Source: Pseudomonas sp. H9
GTDB lineage: Bacteria > Pseudomonadota > Gammaproteobacteria > Pseudomonadales > Pseudomonadaceae
Assembly (NCBI RefSeq): GCF_004353925.1
Contig: NZ_SMOK01000047.1
Location: 186,001 to 250,000 of the forward strand
Reading direction: 5' to 3'
Length of the DNA: 64,000 bases
Shown here: piece after piece, positions 37,247-45,337 of the stretch
Layout: every line of letters starts with the position of its first letter
How positions within the stretch are numbered: the stretch's first letter is position 1
Translations under genes and position numbers: made by a program
The notes under the pieces: generated by a model
What the model was told of the DNA's origin: nothing
Databases searched by the model: none
The model's input: only the letters and a program-made list of their open reading frames with translations

Positions 37247-37546
37247 ATGCTCTACGCCATCATCGCCAGCGACGTTGCCGACTCCCTGGAAAAACGCCTG
37301 GCCGCTCGCCCTGCGCATATCGAACGCCTGCAACAGCTCAAAGAACAAGGCCGTGTAGTGCTGGCCGGCCCACACCCGGCCATCGACAGCAATGATCCAG
37401 GTGCAGCCGGTTTTTCGGGCAGCCTGATCGTCGCCGAATTCGACTCGTTGGCCGCGGCACAAGCGTGGGCCGATGCCGACCCGTACATCGCCGCCGGCGT
37501 TTACGACAAGGTTGTGGTCAAGCCGTTCAAGCAAGTCCTGCCGTAA
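37247..37546 (+). CDS. yciI: YciI-family protein
   Basis: A 99-residue ferredoxin-like (dimeric alpha-beta barrel) protein with the family histidine and aspartate: HIERLQQLKEQGRVVLAGPH (near residues 24-43) and AAQAWADADPYIAAGVYDKV. The catalytic role of YciI proteins is poorly known. Start ATG at 37247 (MLYAIIASDVADSLEKRL). Cotranscribed with yciB. Confidence 0.92.
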   Translation: MLYAIIASDVADSLEKRLAARPAHIERLQQLKEQGRVVLAGPHPAIDSNDPGAAGFSGSLIVAEFDSLAAAQAWADADPYIAAGVYDKVVVKPFKQVLP

Positions 37547-37667
37547 CCCGCTCCACGCGGTGCGCCTCTGTGCGCACCGCGCTCCCCCCGCATTTACCGA
37601 CGCAACTGCTCATTATTCTCGCCTGCCAGCCGACAACCTGCTGAATCGACAAGAATCAGGAGTTCCA

Positions 37668-38072
37668 ATGCGTCAAGGTCCGTTGTCCCTGCTGCTGTGC
37701 CTGTTGTTGCTGACCCCGCTTGCCCAGGCCGAAGAACCTGCCGTTGCCAGCACCCCGTTGTCACTCAGTGCGGGTAGCCAGATCACTGAATTGCAGCAAC
37801 GACTGCAGGAAAGCGAGCGCCTGCGCGAAGCGCTGACCCAACAACTGCACAATGCCGACAGCGAGCGTGAAAGCGCCCAGCTCACTCGCCTGCGTCAGGA
37901 AAACCAGCGTTTGAAACTGGCACTCAAGGAACTCCAGGCCAACGCCCCGGAACGCCTGATCACCGACCAGCAACAATGGTTCCTGATTGGTGGTGCAGTT
38001 GCCCTCTTGGCCGCACTCTGCGGTATCTTTGCCAGCGGCGGACACAGAAAGCGTCGGCAATGGTTGAATTGA
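37668..38072 (+). CDS. Exported coiled-coil protein with C-terminal membrane anchor
   Basis: A 134-residue protein with a signal peptide (about residues 1-22, ending AQAEEPA), a coiled coil (ELQQRLQESERLREALTQQL through LKLALKELQ, about 40-95) and a C-terminal membrane helix (WFLIGGAVALLAALCGIFAS) followed by a basic tail. It resembles the C-terminal half of the YgiM/TIGR04211 proteins but has no visible SH3 domain. AGGAG precedes the ATG. It ends 7 nt before the response regulator gene and may be cotranscribed with it, suggesting an envelope role. Confidence 0.75.
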   Translation: MRQGPLSLLLCLLLLTPLAQAEEPAVASTPLSLSAGSQITELQQRLQESERLREALTQQLHNADSERESAQLTRLRQENQRLKLALKELQANAPERLITDQQQWFLIGGAVALLAALCGIFASGGHRKRRQWLN

Positions 38073-38079
38073 GTGAGTC

Positions 38080-38757
38080 ATGAGCGAGCTGTTACTGATT
38101 GATGATGACCAGGAACTGTGCGAGCTGCTCGGCAGCTGGCTAACCCAGGAAGGTTTTGTGGTGCGCGCCTGCCACGATGGCCAGAGCGCCCGCAAGGCAC
38201 TGGCCGAACAGGCGCCGTCGGCGGTGGTGCTGGATGTGATGCTGCCCGACGGCAGCGGCCTGGAGCTGCTCAAGCAACTGCGCCACGAACACGCCGAATT
38301 GCCGGTGGTAATGCTGTCGGCGCGCGGCGAACCGCTCGACCGTATTCTGGGCCTTGAACTGGGCGCCGATGACTACCTGGCCAAACCGTGCGATCCGCGC
38401 GAGCTGACCGCGCGTCTGCGCGCTGTGCTGCGCCGTAGCCACCCCAGCGCCACGCCGAGCCAGATCGAAGTGGGCGACCTGTCGTTCAGCCCAGCCCGCG
38501 GCGTGGTCAGCCTCGATGAACATGAGATGACCCTGACCCTCTCCGAGAGTCGAATTCTTGAAGCCCTGCTCAAGCAGCCGGGCGAGCCGCTGGATAAACA
38601 AGAACTGGCGCAAATCGCCCTGGGCCGCAAATTGACCCTGTATGACCGCAGTCTGGACATGCACGTCAGCAACCTGCGCAAGAAAATCGGCCCACACCCG
38701 GACGGCCGCCCGCGCATCGTGGCCCTACGCAGCCGTGGCTACTACTACAGCCTGTAA
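38080..38757 (+). CDS. cpxR: CpxR-like OmpR-family response regulator
   Basis: A 225-residue response regulator: receiver domain with acidic pocket LLIDDDQEL, phosphoacceptor aspartate in AVVLDVMLPDGSGLELLKQL (near residue 51) and LGADDYLAKPCDPRELTAR, then a winged-helix DNA-binding domain (LTLSESRILEALLKQPGEPL, LDMHVSNLRKKIG). Together with the CpxP-like and kinase genes that follow, it matches the CpxR-PA3205-CpxS set of P. aeruginosa as I recall it. A GTAAA direct repeat upstream of the next gene is the probable target. Confidence 0.88.
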   Translation: MSELLLIDDDQELCELLGSWLTQEGFVVRACHDGQSARKALAEQAPSAVVLDVMLPDGSGLELLKQLRHEHAELPVVMLSARGEPLDRILGLELGADDYLAKPCDPRELTARLRAVLRRSHPSATPSQIEVGDLSFSPARGVVSLDEHEMTLTLSESRILEALLKQPGEPLDKQELAQIALGRKLTLYDRSLDMHVSNLRKKIGPHPDGRPRIVALRSRGYYYSL

Positions 38758-38780
38758 TGTCAGCAAGGCGCTTGGGCATC

Positions 38781-38796
38781 TTTACGCAAGCTTTAC
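38781..38796 (-). promoter_or_regulatory. Putative CpxR-type direct repeat
   Basis: TTTAC-GCAAGC-TTTAC on the plus strand, that is GTAAA-N6-GTAAA on the minus strand; an 11-bp period. A TACACT at 38829-38834 may be the -10 of the CpxP-like gene, placing the repeat in an activator position. Confidence 0.65.
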
Positions 38797-38876
38797 CCTT
38801 GCCTGACCGCCATTGACCTTGATCTCCCTACACTGGGCACATCCGGTTATCACCGGCCTTTGAAAGGAGAGAGACC

Positions 38877-39290
38877 ATGCGCAAGACCCTTATCGCCCTG
38901 ATGTTCGCTGCCGCACTGCCGACTGTCGCCATGGCCATGCCAGGAGACGGCCCGCACCACGGCGATCACCACCGCGGTGGAGCGCCTTTCGCCCAGCTGG
39001 ACCTGACCCGCGAACAGCGTCAGCAAATCGGCAAACTGATGGGCGAGCAGATGAAAAGCCGTCAGGAAATCACCAAGCGCTACCTGGAAAAGCTCCCGGC
39101 AGCCGACCAGAAAGCCCTGAAAGAAGAGCTGAAAGCCAAGAAGGACAAAACCCAGGCCGATATCCGCGCCCTGCTCAAGCCTGATCAGCAGAAGAAGTTC
39201 GATGAGCTGAAGAAAGAGCAAGACCAACGCCGTGCCGAATGGGATGAGTTCAAAACCTGGAAAGCTGAAAAAGCCACCAAGGCCCAGTAA
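38877..39290 (+). CDS. Spy/CpxP-like periplasmic protein
   Basis: A 137-residue periplasmic protein: signal peptide MRKTLIALMFAAALPTVAMA, a His-rich linker (GPHHGDHHRGG) and a helical domain with LTXXQ-type motifs LTREQRQQIG (near residue 42) and LKPDQQKKFDEL (near 101). Members act as chaperones (Spy) or as the accessory inhibitor of the Cpx kinase (CpxP). The His-rich stretch could bind Cu or Zn. GGAGAG precedes the ATG. It lies between regulator and kinase. Confidence 0.87.
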   Translation: MRKTLIALMFAAALPTVAMAMPGDGPHHGDHHRGGAPFAQLDLTREQRQQIGKLMGEQMKSRQEITKRYLEKLPAADQKALKEELKAKKDKTQADIRALLKPDQQKKFDELKKEQDQRRAEWDEFKTWKAEKATKAQ

Positions 39291-39305
39291 GCTGTCAGCC
39301 ACCCA

Positions 39306-39337
39306 CCCGGCCTGCCTTTGTGCAGGCCGGGCTTTTT
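39306..39337 (+). terminator. Strong terminator between the CpxP-like gene and the kinase
   Basis: CCCGGCCTGC (39306-39315), loop CTTTGT-type, GCAGGCCGGG (39322-39331), then CTTTTT. It ends 20 nt before the kinase start codon. Confidence 0.88.
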
Positions 39338-39356
39338 GTCGTTGAAGGAGCCTGCC

Positions 39357-40673
39357 TTGCGTTCATTGTTCTGGCGCATCCTTGCCAGTTTCTGGCTGGC
39401 CATCGCCCTGGTCGCGGGCCTGTCGATCCTGCTCGGGCACATGTTGAACCAAGATGCCTGGATTCTCAGTCGCCACCCGGGCCTCAACACCCTGGCATCG
39501 AAGTGGACCCAGCGTTACGAACAGCAAGGGCCGGAGTCGGCCCAGCGTTTTCTGGAGCGGCGCAAACACCACTACAACATCGACGTGCAAGTGCTCAACG
39601 ACAGTGGCGAAGCTGTCGTGCCCGGCACCTTTCCACGACGGGCAGCAGTCTTCGAGGCCCGCCGGCACAATGACGAACGCCGCCTGCCCTGGCGCCGCCT
39701 GACCGAGGAGTACACCAGCCCCGACAGCGGCGACACCTACCTGCTGATCTACCGCATTCCGCACCCGGAGCTGGACGCCTGGCACCGCGACAGCCTGCTC
39801 TGGCCGCTAAGTGCCTTGGGGATTGCCCTGGTGGTGCTGACCTTGTTCAGCCTGTTTGTCACGCTGTCCATCACCCGCCCGCTCAGCCGTCTGCGCGGTG
39901 CAGTGCACGACCTTGGACAAACCAGTTACCAGCAAAACAGCCTGGCGCGCCTGGCCAACCGGCGTGATGAATTCGGTGTACTGGCCAACGACTTCAACCG
40001 TATGGGTTCGCGCCTGCAGAGCCTGATCGGCAGCCAGCGCCAACTGCTGCGCGACGTTTCCCATGAACTGCGCTCACCGTTGGCGCGCTTGCGAATTGCC
40101 CTGGCCCTGGCCGAGCGGGCTGAACCGGAACAGCGCCAGGCACTCTGGCCACGCCTGACCCGCGAATGTGATCGCCTGGAAGCGCTGATCAGCGAAATTC
40201 TGGTATTGGCGCGGGTCGATGCCGAGCAGGCGCGGGCTGAAACAGTGGACCTGGATGCGCTTTTGCAGGCTGTTCAAAAAGAAACCCAACTCAATGCCCC
40301 TGACCAGCACATACAACTGCACACGCAAAGCGGCCTGACCTTGCAAGGCTGGCCAACCTTGATCGAACGGGCCGTGGACAACCTGCTGCGCAATGCCCTG
40401 CGCTTCAACCCGCCCGGACAGCCGATTGAAATCACAGCCGTGCAAGACAACGAGCGTATCGTGCTGACGGTGCGCGACCATGGGCCGGGGGTGGCTGCAG
40501 AACACCTGGCGCAGCTGGGCGAACCGTTCTTTCGCGCGCCGGGGCAAAGTTCGGCAGGTCATGGCCTGGGCCTGGCGATTGCACGCAAAGCAGCAGAGCG
40601 TCATGGCGGTAGCCTGACGCTGGAGAATCATCCGCAGGGTGGGTTTGTGGCCCGCCTGGAATTGCGTGGCTGA
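39357..40673 (+). CDS. cpxS: CpxS/CpxA-like sensor histidine kinase
   Basis: A 438-residue membrane sensor kinase: N-terminal helix (about 5-25), periplasmic sensor of about 115 residues, second helix (about 145-170), HAMP, HisKA with the phospho-accepting histidine in LLRDVSHELRSPLARLR (near residue 235) and an HATPase domain (NLLRNALRF, VRDHGPGVA, GHGLGLAIARKAAERHGG). I choose the TTG at 39357 because AGGAG sits 8 nt upstream; other in-frame starts lie inside the terminator. Expression behind that terminator is probably low relative to the CpxP-like gene. Confidence 0.88.
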   Translation: MRSLFWRILASFWLAIALVAGLSILLGHMLNQDAWILSRHPGLNTLASKWTQRYEQQGPESAQRFLERRKHHYNIDVQVLNDSGEAVVPGTFPRRAAVFEARRHNDERRLPWRRLTEEYTSPDSGDTYLLIYRIPHPELDAWHRDSLLWPLSALGIALVVLTLFSLFVTLSITRPLSRLRGAVHDLGQTSYQQNSLARLANRRDEFGVLANDFNRMGSRLQSLIGSQRQLLRDVSHELRSPLARLRIALALAERAEPEQRQALWPRLTRECDRLEALISEILVLARVDAEQARAETVDLDALLQAVQKETQLNAPDQHIQLHTQSGLTLQGWPTLIERAVDNLLRNALRFNPPGQPIEITAVQDNERIVLTVRDHGPGVAAEHLAQLGEPFFRAPGQSSAGHGLGLAIARKAAERHGGSLTLENHPQGGFVARLELRG

Positions 40674-40685
40674 TCTGAGAGCGTA

Positions 40686-40739
40686 TCGTGGGGCAAGCCC
40701 GCTCCCACCGAGCCGGTAGGAGCGGGCTTGCCCCGCGAT
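40686..40739. repeat. REP pair in reversed arrangement
   Basis: TCGTGGGGCAAGCCCGCTCC followed by TAGGAGCGGGCTTGCCCCGC with only a short gap, CG-rich ends outward, between the convergent cpxS and nitroreductase genes. Confidence 0.85.
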
Positions 40740-40747
40740 TGGGCCCA

Positions 40748-41302
40748 TCAGCCCCAGGCAGTGACGAAGTCTGCCGTGGCCAGCATCGGCGCCGTGCGCG
40801 GCTCGGTCTGTGGCGTACCCAGGTAGAGGAAAGCTACGATCTCTTCTTTATCACTCAGCCCCAAGCCCGCAGCAACTTGCTTGTTATACGCCATATCGCC
40901 AGTACGCCAAACGGCTCCAATACCCTGAGCATGGGCCGCCAACAGGATTCCGTGAGCCGCGCAGCCCGCCGCCAGACGCTGCTCCGACTCGGGCACTTTG
41001 AAGTGATCCTGCAAACGCGCAATCACCACCACCATCAACGGTGCGCGCAACGGCATGGCCCGGGCTTTGTCCAGGTCAGCGGCACTGGCATCGCCTTTGG
41101 CCTTGACCGCCTCGGCAAACAGTTCACCCAACTTGACCCGCCCCTCACCTTCGATCGTCAAAAAGCGCCAAGGCCGTAGCTGACCGTGGTCGGGCGCCCT
41201 CAGGGCAGCCTGGAACAGCCCCTCGCGCTGTGCCGCATTCGGCGCAGGTTCCACCAGGCGTGGGACGGAAACACGGTTGAGCAATGCGTCGAGAGCCTCC
41301 AT
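40748..41302 (-). CDS. Nitroreductase family protein (YdjA-like)
   Basis: A 184-residue FMN-binding nitroreductase of the small YdjA type. FMN-contact regions are AALRAPDHGQLRPWRFLTIE (near residue 32), AAGCAAHGILLAAHAQGIGA (near 112) and the C-terminal EIVAFLYLGTPQTEPR. Likely NAD(P)H-dependent; natural substrate unknown. Single gene, divergent from trkH. Confidence 0.88.
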   Translation of the reverse strand: MEALDALLNRVSVPRLVEPAPNAAQREGLFQAALRAPDHGQLRPWRFLTIEGEGRVKLGELFAEAVKAKGDASAADLDKARAMPLRAPLMVVVIARLQDHFKVPESEQRLAAGCAAHGILLAAHAQGIGAVWRTGDMAYNKQVAAGLGLSDKEEIVAFLYLGTPQTEPRTAPMLATADFVTAWG

Positions 41303-41402
41303 CGGCTACCCCCTAAAGAGAAATGTGCGGCTATTCTAGCGTTTACTTAAAAAGGTCCATAGGTAGAATGGCGCCCTTCCGTAACGAGTCAGAGCAGATC
41401 AC

Positions 41403-42857
41403 ATGGCGTTGCCGACCCTAAGGACGATTGGTTTCATCATCGGCATCTTCCTGATCACCCTGGCGATCAGCATGGTCGTGCCCATGGCCACCCTGGTGAT
41501 CTTCGACCGCACGGGCGATCTGCCGTCGTTCCTGTGGGCCAGCATGATCACTTTCGTTGCCGGGCTGGCCCTGGTACTGCAAGGGCGCCCCGAGCATGTC
41601 CACCTGCGCCCGCGGGACATGTACCTGTTGACGGTCAGCAGCTGGCTGGTGGTGTGTATCTTTGCTGCTTTGCCGTTCCTGCTCACGCAACACATCAGCT
41701 ACACCGACGCCTTCTTCGAAAGCATGTCCGGTATCACCGCCACTGGCGCCACCGTACTCAGCGGCCTGGACACCATGTCACCCGGCATCCTGATGTGGCG
41801 CTCGCTGCTGCACTGGCTGGGGGGTATCGGCTTTATCGCCATGGCCGTGGCGATTCTGCCGTTGCTGCGCATCGGTGGTATGCGCCTGTTCCAGACCGAA
41901 TCCTCGGACCGCTCTGAAAAGGTCATGCCGCGCTCGCACATGGTCGCCAAATCGATCGTGGCGGTGTACGTCGGCTTCACGGCCCTAGGTGGGCTGGCGT
42001 TCTGGCTGGCAGGGATGAACGCGTTCGACGCCATCAACCATGCCATGTCGGCGATCTCCACCGGCGGGTTCTCCACTTCTGACCAGTCGCTGGCCAAATG
42101 GCAACAACCAGCGGTGCACTGGGTCGCCGTTGTGGTGATGATCCTCGGCAGCCTGCCCTTTGCCCTGTACGTTTCCACCTTGCGTGGCAACCGCAAAGCC
42201 TTGATCAAGGACCAACAGGTCCAGGGCCTGTTGCTGATGCTGCTGGTGACCTGGCTGGTGTTGGGTACCTGGTACTGGGCAACGACCAAACTGCATTGGC
42301 TTGAAGCCTTGCGCCATGTGGCACTGAACGTTACCTCGGTCGTGACCACCACCGGTTTTGCCCTGGGCGACTACAGCCTGTGGGGTAACTTCTCGCTGAT
42401 GCTGTTTTTCTACTTGGGCTTTGTCGGCGGCTGCTCCGGCTCGACCGCCGGCGGGATCAAAATCTTCCGCTTCCAGGTGGCCTACATCCTGCTGAAGGCC
42501 AACCTTAATCAACTGATCCACCCTCGCGCGGTGATCAAGCAGAAATACAACGGTCACCGCCTGGACGAAGAGATTGTCCGCTCGATTCTGACCTTCTCGT
42601 TCTTCTTCGCCATTACCATCTGCATCATCGCGCTGCTGCTGTCGCTGCTCGGGGTTGACTGGATGACCGCGCTGACCGGCGCCGCCAGTACGGTATCCGG
42701 TGTCGGCCCCGGCCTGGGCGAAACCATTGGCCCGGCCGGTAACTTCGCCACGCTGCCTGATGCGGCCAAATGGATTCTGGCAGGCGGCATGCTGCTCGGC
42801 CGCCTGGAGATCATTACGGTGCTGGTGCTGTGTATGCCGGCATTCTGGCGTCACTGA
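41403..42857 (+). CDS. trkH: Potassium uptake protein TrkH
   Basis: A 484-residue Trk/Ktr-type K+ channel subunit of the inner membrane. The four pore-loop regions are visible, including SMSGITATGATVLSG (near 105), AISTGGFSTSDQSL (near 220), SVVTTTGFALGDYS (near 312) and ASTVSGVGPGLGETIGP (near 430); the SGSTAGGIKIFRF segment follows. It works with the NAD-binding TrkA, which is not in this window. Its 3' end overlaps the convergent AraC gene by 44 nt. Confidence 0.94.
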   Translation: MALPTLRTIGFIIGIFLITLAISMVVPMATLVIFDRTGDLPSFLWASMITFVAGLALVLQGRPEHVHLRPRDMYLLTVSSWLVVCIFAALPFLLTQHISYTDAFFESMSGITATGATVLSGLDTMSPGILMWRSLLHWLGGIGFIAMAVAILPLLRIGGMRLFQTESSDRSEKVMPRSHMVAKSIVAVYVGFTALGGLAFWLAGMNAFDAINHAMSAISTGGFSTSDQSLAKWQQPAVHWVAVVVMILGSLPFALYVSTLRGNRKALIKDQQVQGLLLMLLVTWLVLGTWYWATTKLHWLEALRHVALNVTSVVTTTGFALGDYSLWGNFSLMLFFYLGFVGGCSGSTAGGIKIFRFQVAYILLKANLNQLIHPRAVIKQKYNGHRLDEEIVRSILTFSFFFAITICIIALLLSLLGVDWMTALTGAASTVSGVGPGLGETIGPAGNFATLPDAAKWILAGGMLLGRLEIITVLVLCMPAFWRH

Positions 42858-43905
42858 CCGCAGCCTCAGCGTCCGGCTCGGGCGCTGGCGCGGCAGTGCC
42901 CTCCCCCATCCGCGCACGATACTCGCCCGGCGTCACGTCGAACCAGCGGCGAAACGCCCGGAAGAAATTGCTCGGATCGGCAAAGCCCAGCAGGTAGGCG
43001 GTTTCCAGCAAGGTCATGCTGGGCTGTGCCAGGTACTGCTCAGCCAGCTCGCGGCGGGTATCGTCGAGCAAGGTCTGAAAACTGGTGCCCTCCTCCTGCA
43101 ACCGCCGCTGCAAGGTGCGCTGCGACAAGTGCAAGGCCTGGGCGACCATCTCGCGCTTGGGTTCACCTTGTGGCAACACCCGGCACAACACCTGGCGGGC
43201 CCGATGAGTGACGCGACTTTCGGAAAAACGCGCCAGGTACTCACCAGCAAAACGATCATGCAGTATGGCCATGGCTTCGTTGGCGGTCGGCAGCGGTGCT
43301 TCCATGTCAGCGCGCTCGAACACCAGCGCGTCGTGCTCCGCACCAAACACCAGCGGCGCATGAAAGGCCGTTTTGTAGGGCGTTACGTCCAGCGGTTGCG
43401 GCCCCTGGATCAGCACGCGCCGCAGTTGTATCACCCGGCCACTGAGCCAACTGCACAGCGACAGCGCACAGGCCAATGAGGCTTCGGCACTGTGGCGAGT
43501 GGGCGGGAGATGATCGCCATGCACGGTCAGGACCAATACATAGCCTTCCGGCTGCAGGGTGAAGCTCAGATCGGAGCTTTCGGCAATAATGCGCTGATAG
43601 CGCACCAGACGCTCGAACCCTTCGGCCAGGGTTCGGCTGGACATCAAGGCATAGCCGACAACATGGAATGAAGCCGGTCGTACCACCCTGGCCATGTTCA
43701 GGCCAATAGCCTGGTTGCCGGAAAGTTCGACTGCCAGTTGCCACAAACGGGTCATGGAGTCTTGGGTAAAACGAGCGTCGGGGTCATCCAGCGCGGCGAA
43801 GTCCAGGCCGAGCTGGTTGAACATGGCGCGGCAATCCAGCCCTTCCAGCTCGAGTGCCTTGACGATCCCTGATGCCCAGCTTGCTGACGTGGTTCTCTCG
43901 CTCAT
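42814..43905 (-). CDS. AraC-family regulator, OruR-like
   Basis: A 363-residue regulator with an N-terminal arabinose-binding-like domain (about 20-200; ARVVRPASFHVVGYALMSS) and a C-terminal AraC helix-turn-helix (MVAQALHLSQRTLQRRLQEE and LLETAYLLGFADPSNFFRAF). It looks like OruR (ornithine utilisation regulator) and its neighbour DUF962 gene agrees with that placement in P. aeruginosa, but I hold the name tentatively. Start ATG at 43905 (MSERTTSASWASG). The last 44 nt lie inside the trkH coding end, so its C-terminal 25 residues (Ala/Pro/Glu-rich) are unusual. Confidence 0.85.
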   Translation of the reverse strand: MSERTTSASWASGIVKALELEGLDCRAMFNQLGLDFAALDDPDARFTQDSMTRLWQLAVELSGNQAIGLNMARVVRPASFHVVGYALMSSRTLAEGFERLVRYQRIIAESSDLSFTLQPEGYVLVLTVHGDHLPPTRHSAEASLACALSLCSWLSGRVIQLRRVLIQGPQPLDVTPYKTAFHAPLVFGAEHDALVFERADMEAPLPTANEAMAILHDRFAGEYLARFSESRVTHRARQVLCRVLPQGEPKREMVAQALHLSQRTLQRRLQEEGTSFQTLLDDTRRELAEQYLAQPSMTLLETAYLLGFADPSNFFRAFRRWFDVTPGEYRARMGEGTAAPAPEPDAEAAVSDARMPAYTAPAP

Positions 43906-44065
43906 GGCTGGCTTCTTATGTTCGGGCTGTCCGCTCCTGCGGCGAACGCAAAGGATACTTAATTGGCGCCGATTGTCACTGTCCAACGGTTTTACTCACT
44001 CTAGACTCAGATCAGGCTCCACGCCGTGCATCTTCATCCATATCGTGAGCCTTGGGAGCCGTGCC

Positions 44066-44377
44066 ATGAGCAGTCCTCAGCAATTTCGCAGTTTTGCCGA
44101 GTTCTATCCGTATTATTTACAAGAACATAGCAACCCGGCTTGCCGGCGCTTGCACTTCGTCGGTACCACGCTGGTCATCGCCTTGCTCGCCTTTACCCTG
44201 GCCAGCGGCAAATGGCTGTTGCTGCTGGTGTTGCCGTTCGCCGGCTACGGATTCGCCTGGATCGGCCATTTCTTCTTCGAGAAGAACCGCCCGGCCACGT
44301 TCACTTACCCGCTATACAGTTTGATTGGCGATTTCGCCATGTACCGCGACATGCTGCGCGGAAAAGTATCCTTCTGA
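44066..44377 (+). CDS. DUF962 (Mpo1-like) membrane protein
   Basis: A 103-residue protein with the DUF962 pattern: FYPYYLQEHSNPACRRLHFV (near residue 13), two hydrophobic helices, and GHFFFEKNRPATFTYPLYSL. The conserved histidines belong to an Fe(II)-binding site in yeast Mpo1, a fatty acid alpha-dioxygenase; bacterial function is not established. Start ATG 44066. Followed after 46 nt by another AraC gene. Confidence 0.88.
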   Translation: MSSPQQFRSFAEFYPYYLQEHSNPACRRLHFVGTTLVIALLAFTLASGKWLLLLVLPFAGYGFAWIGHFFFEKNRPATFTYPLYSLIGDFAMYRDMLRGKVSF

Positions 44378-44423
44378 TAAGGGCACCGCGATACACTGCT
44401 GCCACTGTCTGGAGAACACCGCC

Positions 44424-45188
44424 ATGAGCAGCAGTTCGATACTCTCTGTACGCCATTACAGTGACGCCCTGATTACCCACAGCCATGACCACCCGCAGCT
44501 GGTGTTCGGCGTGCGTGGGCAACTGGATTTCGAACTTGACGGTTCTGGTGCGCGCATTGATCGTCAGGGGCTGATCGTGGTACCGGGCGGTACCCATCAC
44601 ACCTGCGCCAGCGCCAACGGCAGCCAGTGCCTGGTGCTCGATGTACCTGGCGATATCTGGGTCAAAAACAGTCTGGGCGACCAGGCCTCGGCCAGCCAGC
44701 GGTTGCTGGAGCACCGTGGCGCGCTGTTGCTGAACAACCACCAACAGCAGCTGGTCGACTGGTTGGCGGCTGGCCCGGTGGCCGACCCATTGATTGCCCA
44801 ACAAGGTGCTGTGTTGTTGCTGGCCAGCCTCAACACTGCTTCAGAACCAAGCGTCATCGCGAAGCAGTTGCCCTTTTCCGCGTTCGATGCCCACATTGAG
44901 CAAAACGCCGCTTACCCCTTGCAGGTCGCCGACCTGGCCCGCCTGGCCGGGCTCTCCAGTGCTCGTCTGCATGCCCGCTTCATTGCCGAAGCGTCGATCA
45001 CGCCGATGGACTACATCCGCCAGCGCCGCCTGCTGAAAGCTCGCCGTTTGCTCCAGGAAACAGTGTTACCGATTGGCGAGATTGCCGAGCAAGTGGGCTA
45101 CACCTCGCAAAGCGCTTTCTCCGCTGCCGTGCTGCGCGCCTTCGGCTGCTCGCCTCGGGCCCTGCGACAAGAGCCTGGCGACAACTGA
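44424..45188 (+). CDS. AraC-family regulator with cupin sensing domain
   Basis: A 254-residue regulator with an N-terminal cupin domain (ALITHSHDHPQLVFGVRGQL, VPGGTHHTCASANGSQ) and a C-terminal AraC helix-turn-helix (VADLARLAGLSSARLHARFI and IGEIAEQVGYTSQSAFSAAV). GGAGAA precedes the ATG. The next gene downstream is an EamA transporter, and regulators of this type often control an adjacent exporter (inference). Confidence 0.87.
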   Translation: MSSSSILSVRHYSDALITHSHDHPQLVFGVRGQLDFELDGSGARIDRQGLIVVPGGTHHTCASANGSQCLVLDVPGDIWVKNSLGDQASASQRLLEHRGALLLNNHQQQLVDWLAAGPVADPLIAQQGAVLLLASLNTASEPSVIAKQLPFSAFDAHIEQNAAYPLQVADLARLAGLSSARLHARFIAEASITPMDYIRQRRLLKARRLLQETVLPIGEIAEQVGYTSQSAFSAAVLRAFGCSPRALRQEPGDN

Positions 45189-45248
45189 CGCGAGGCGCGC
45201 GACAGACACCTGCGCCACTGCACCTTTAAACTGCCTGACACATTTCCG

Positions 45249-45320
45249 GTAGGAGCGGGCTTGCCCCGCGATTGCGGTGTGTCAGTTGTATCGCAATCGC
45301 GGGGCAAGCCCGCTCCTACA
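45249..45320. repeat. REP pair (REPIN)
   Basis: GTAGGAGCGGGCTTGCCCCG and inverted CGGGGCAAGCCCGCTCCTAC, ending 17 nt before the EamA start codon. Confidence 0.9.
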
Positions 45321-45337
45321 AGACTGCAAGGATAATC

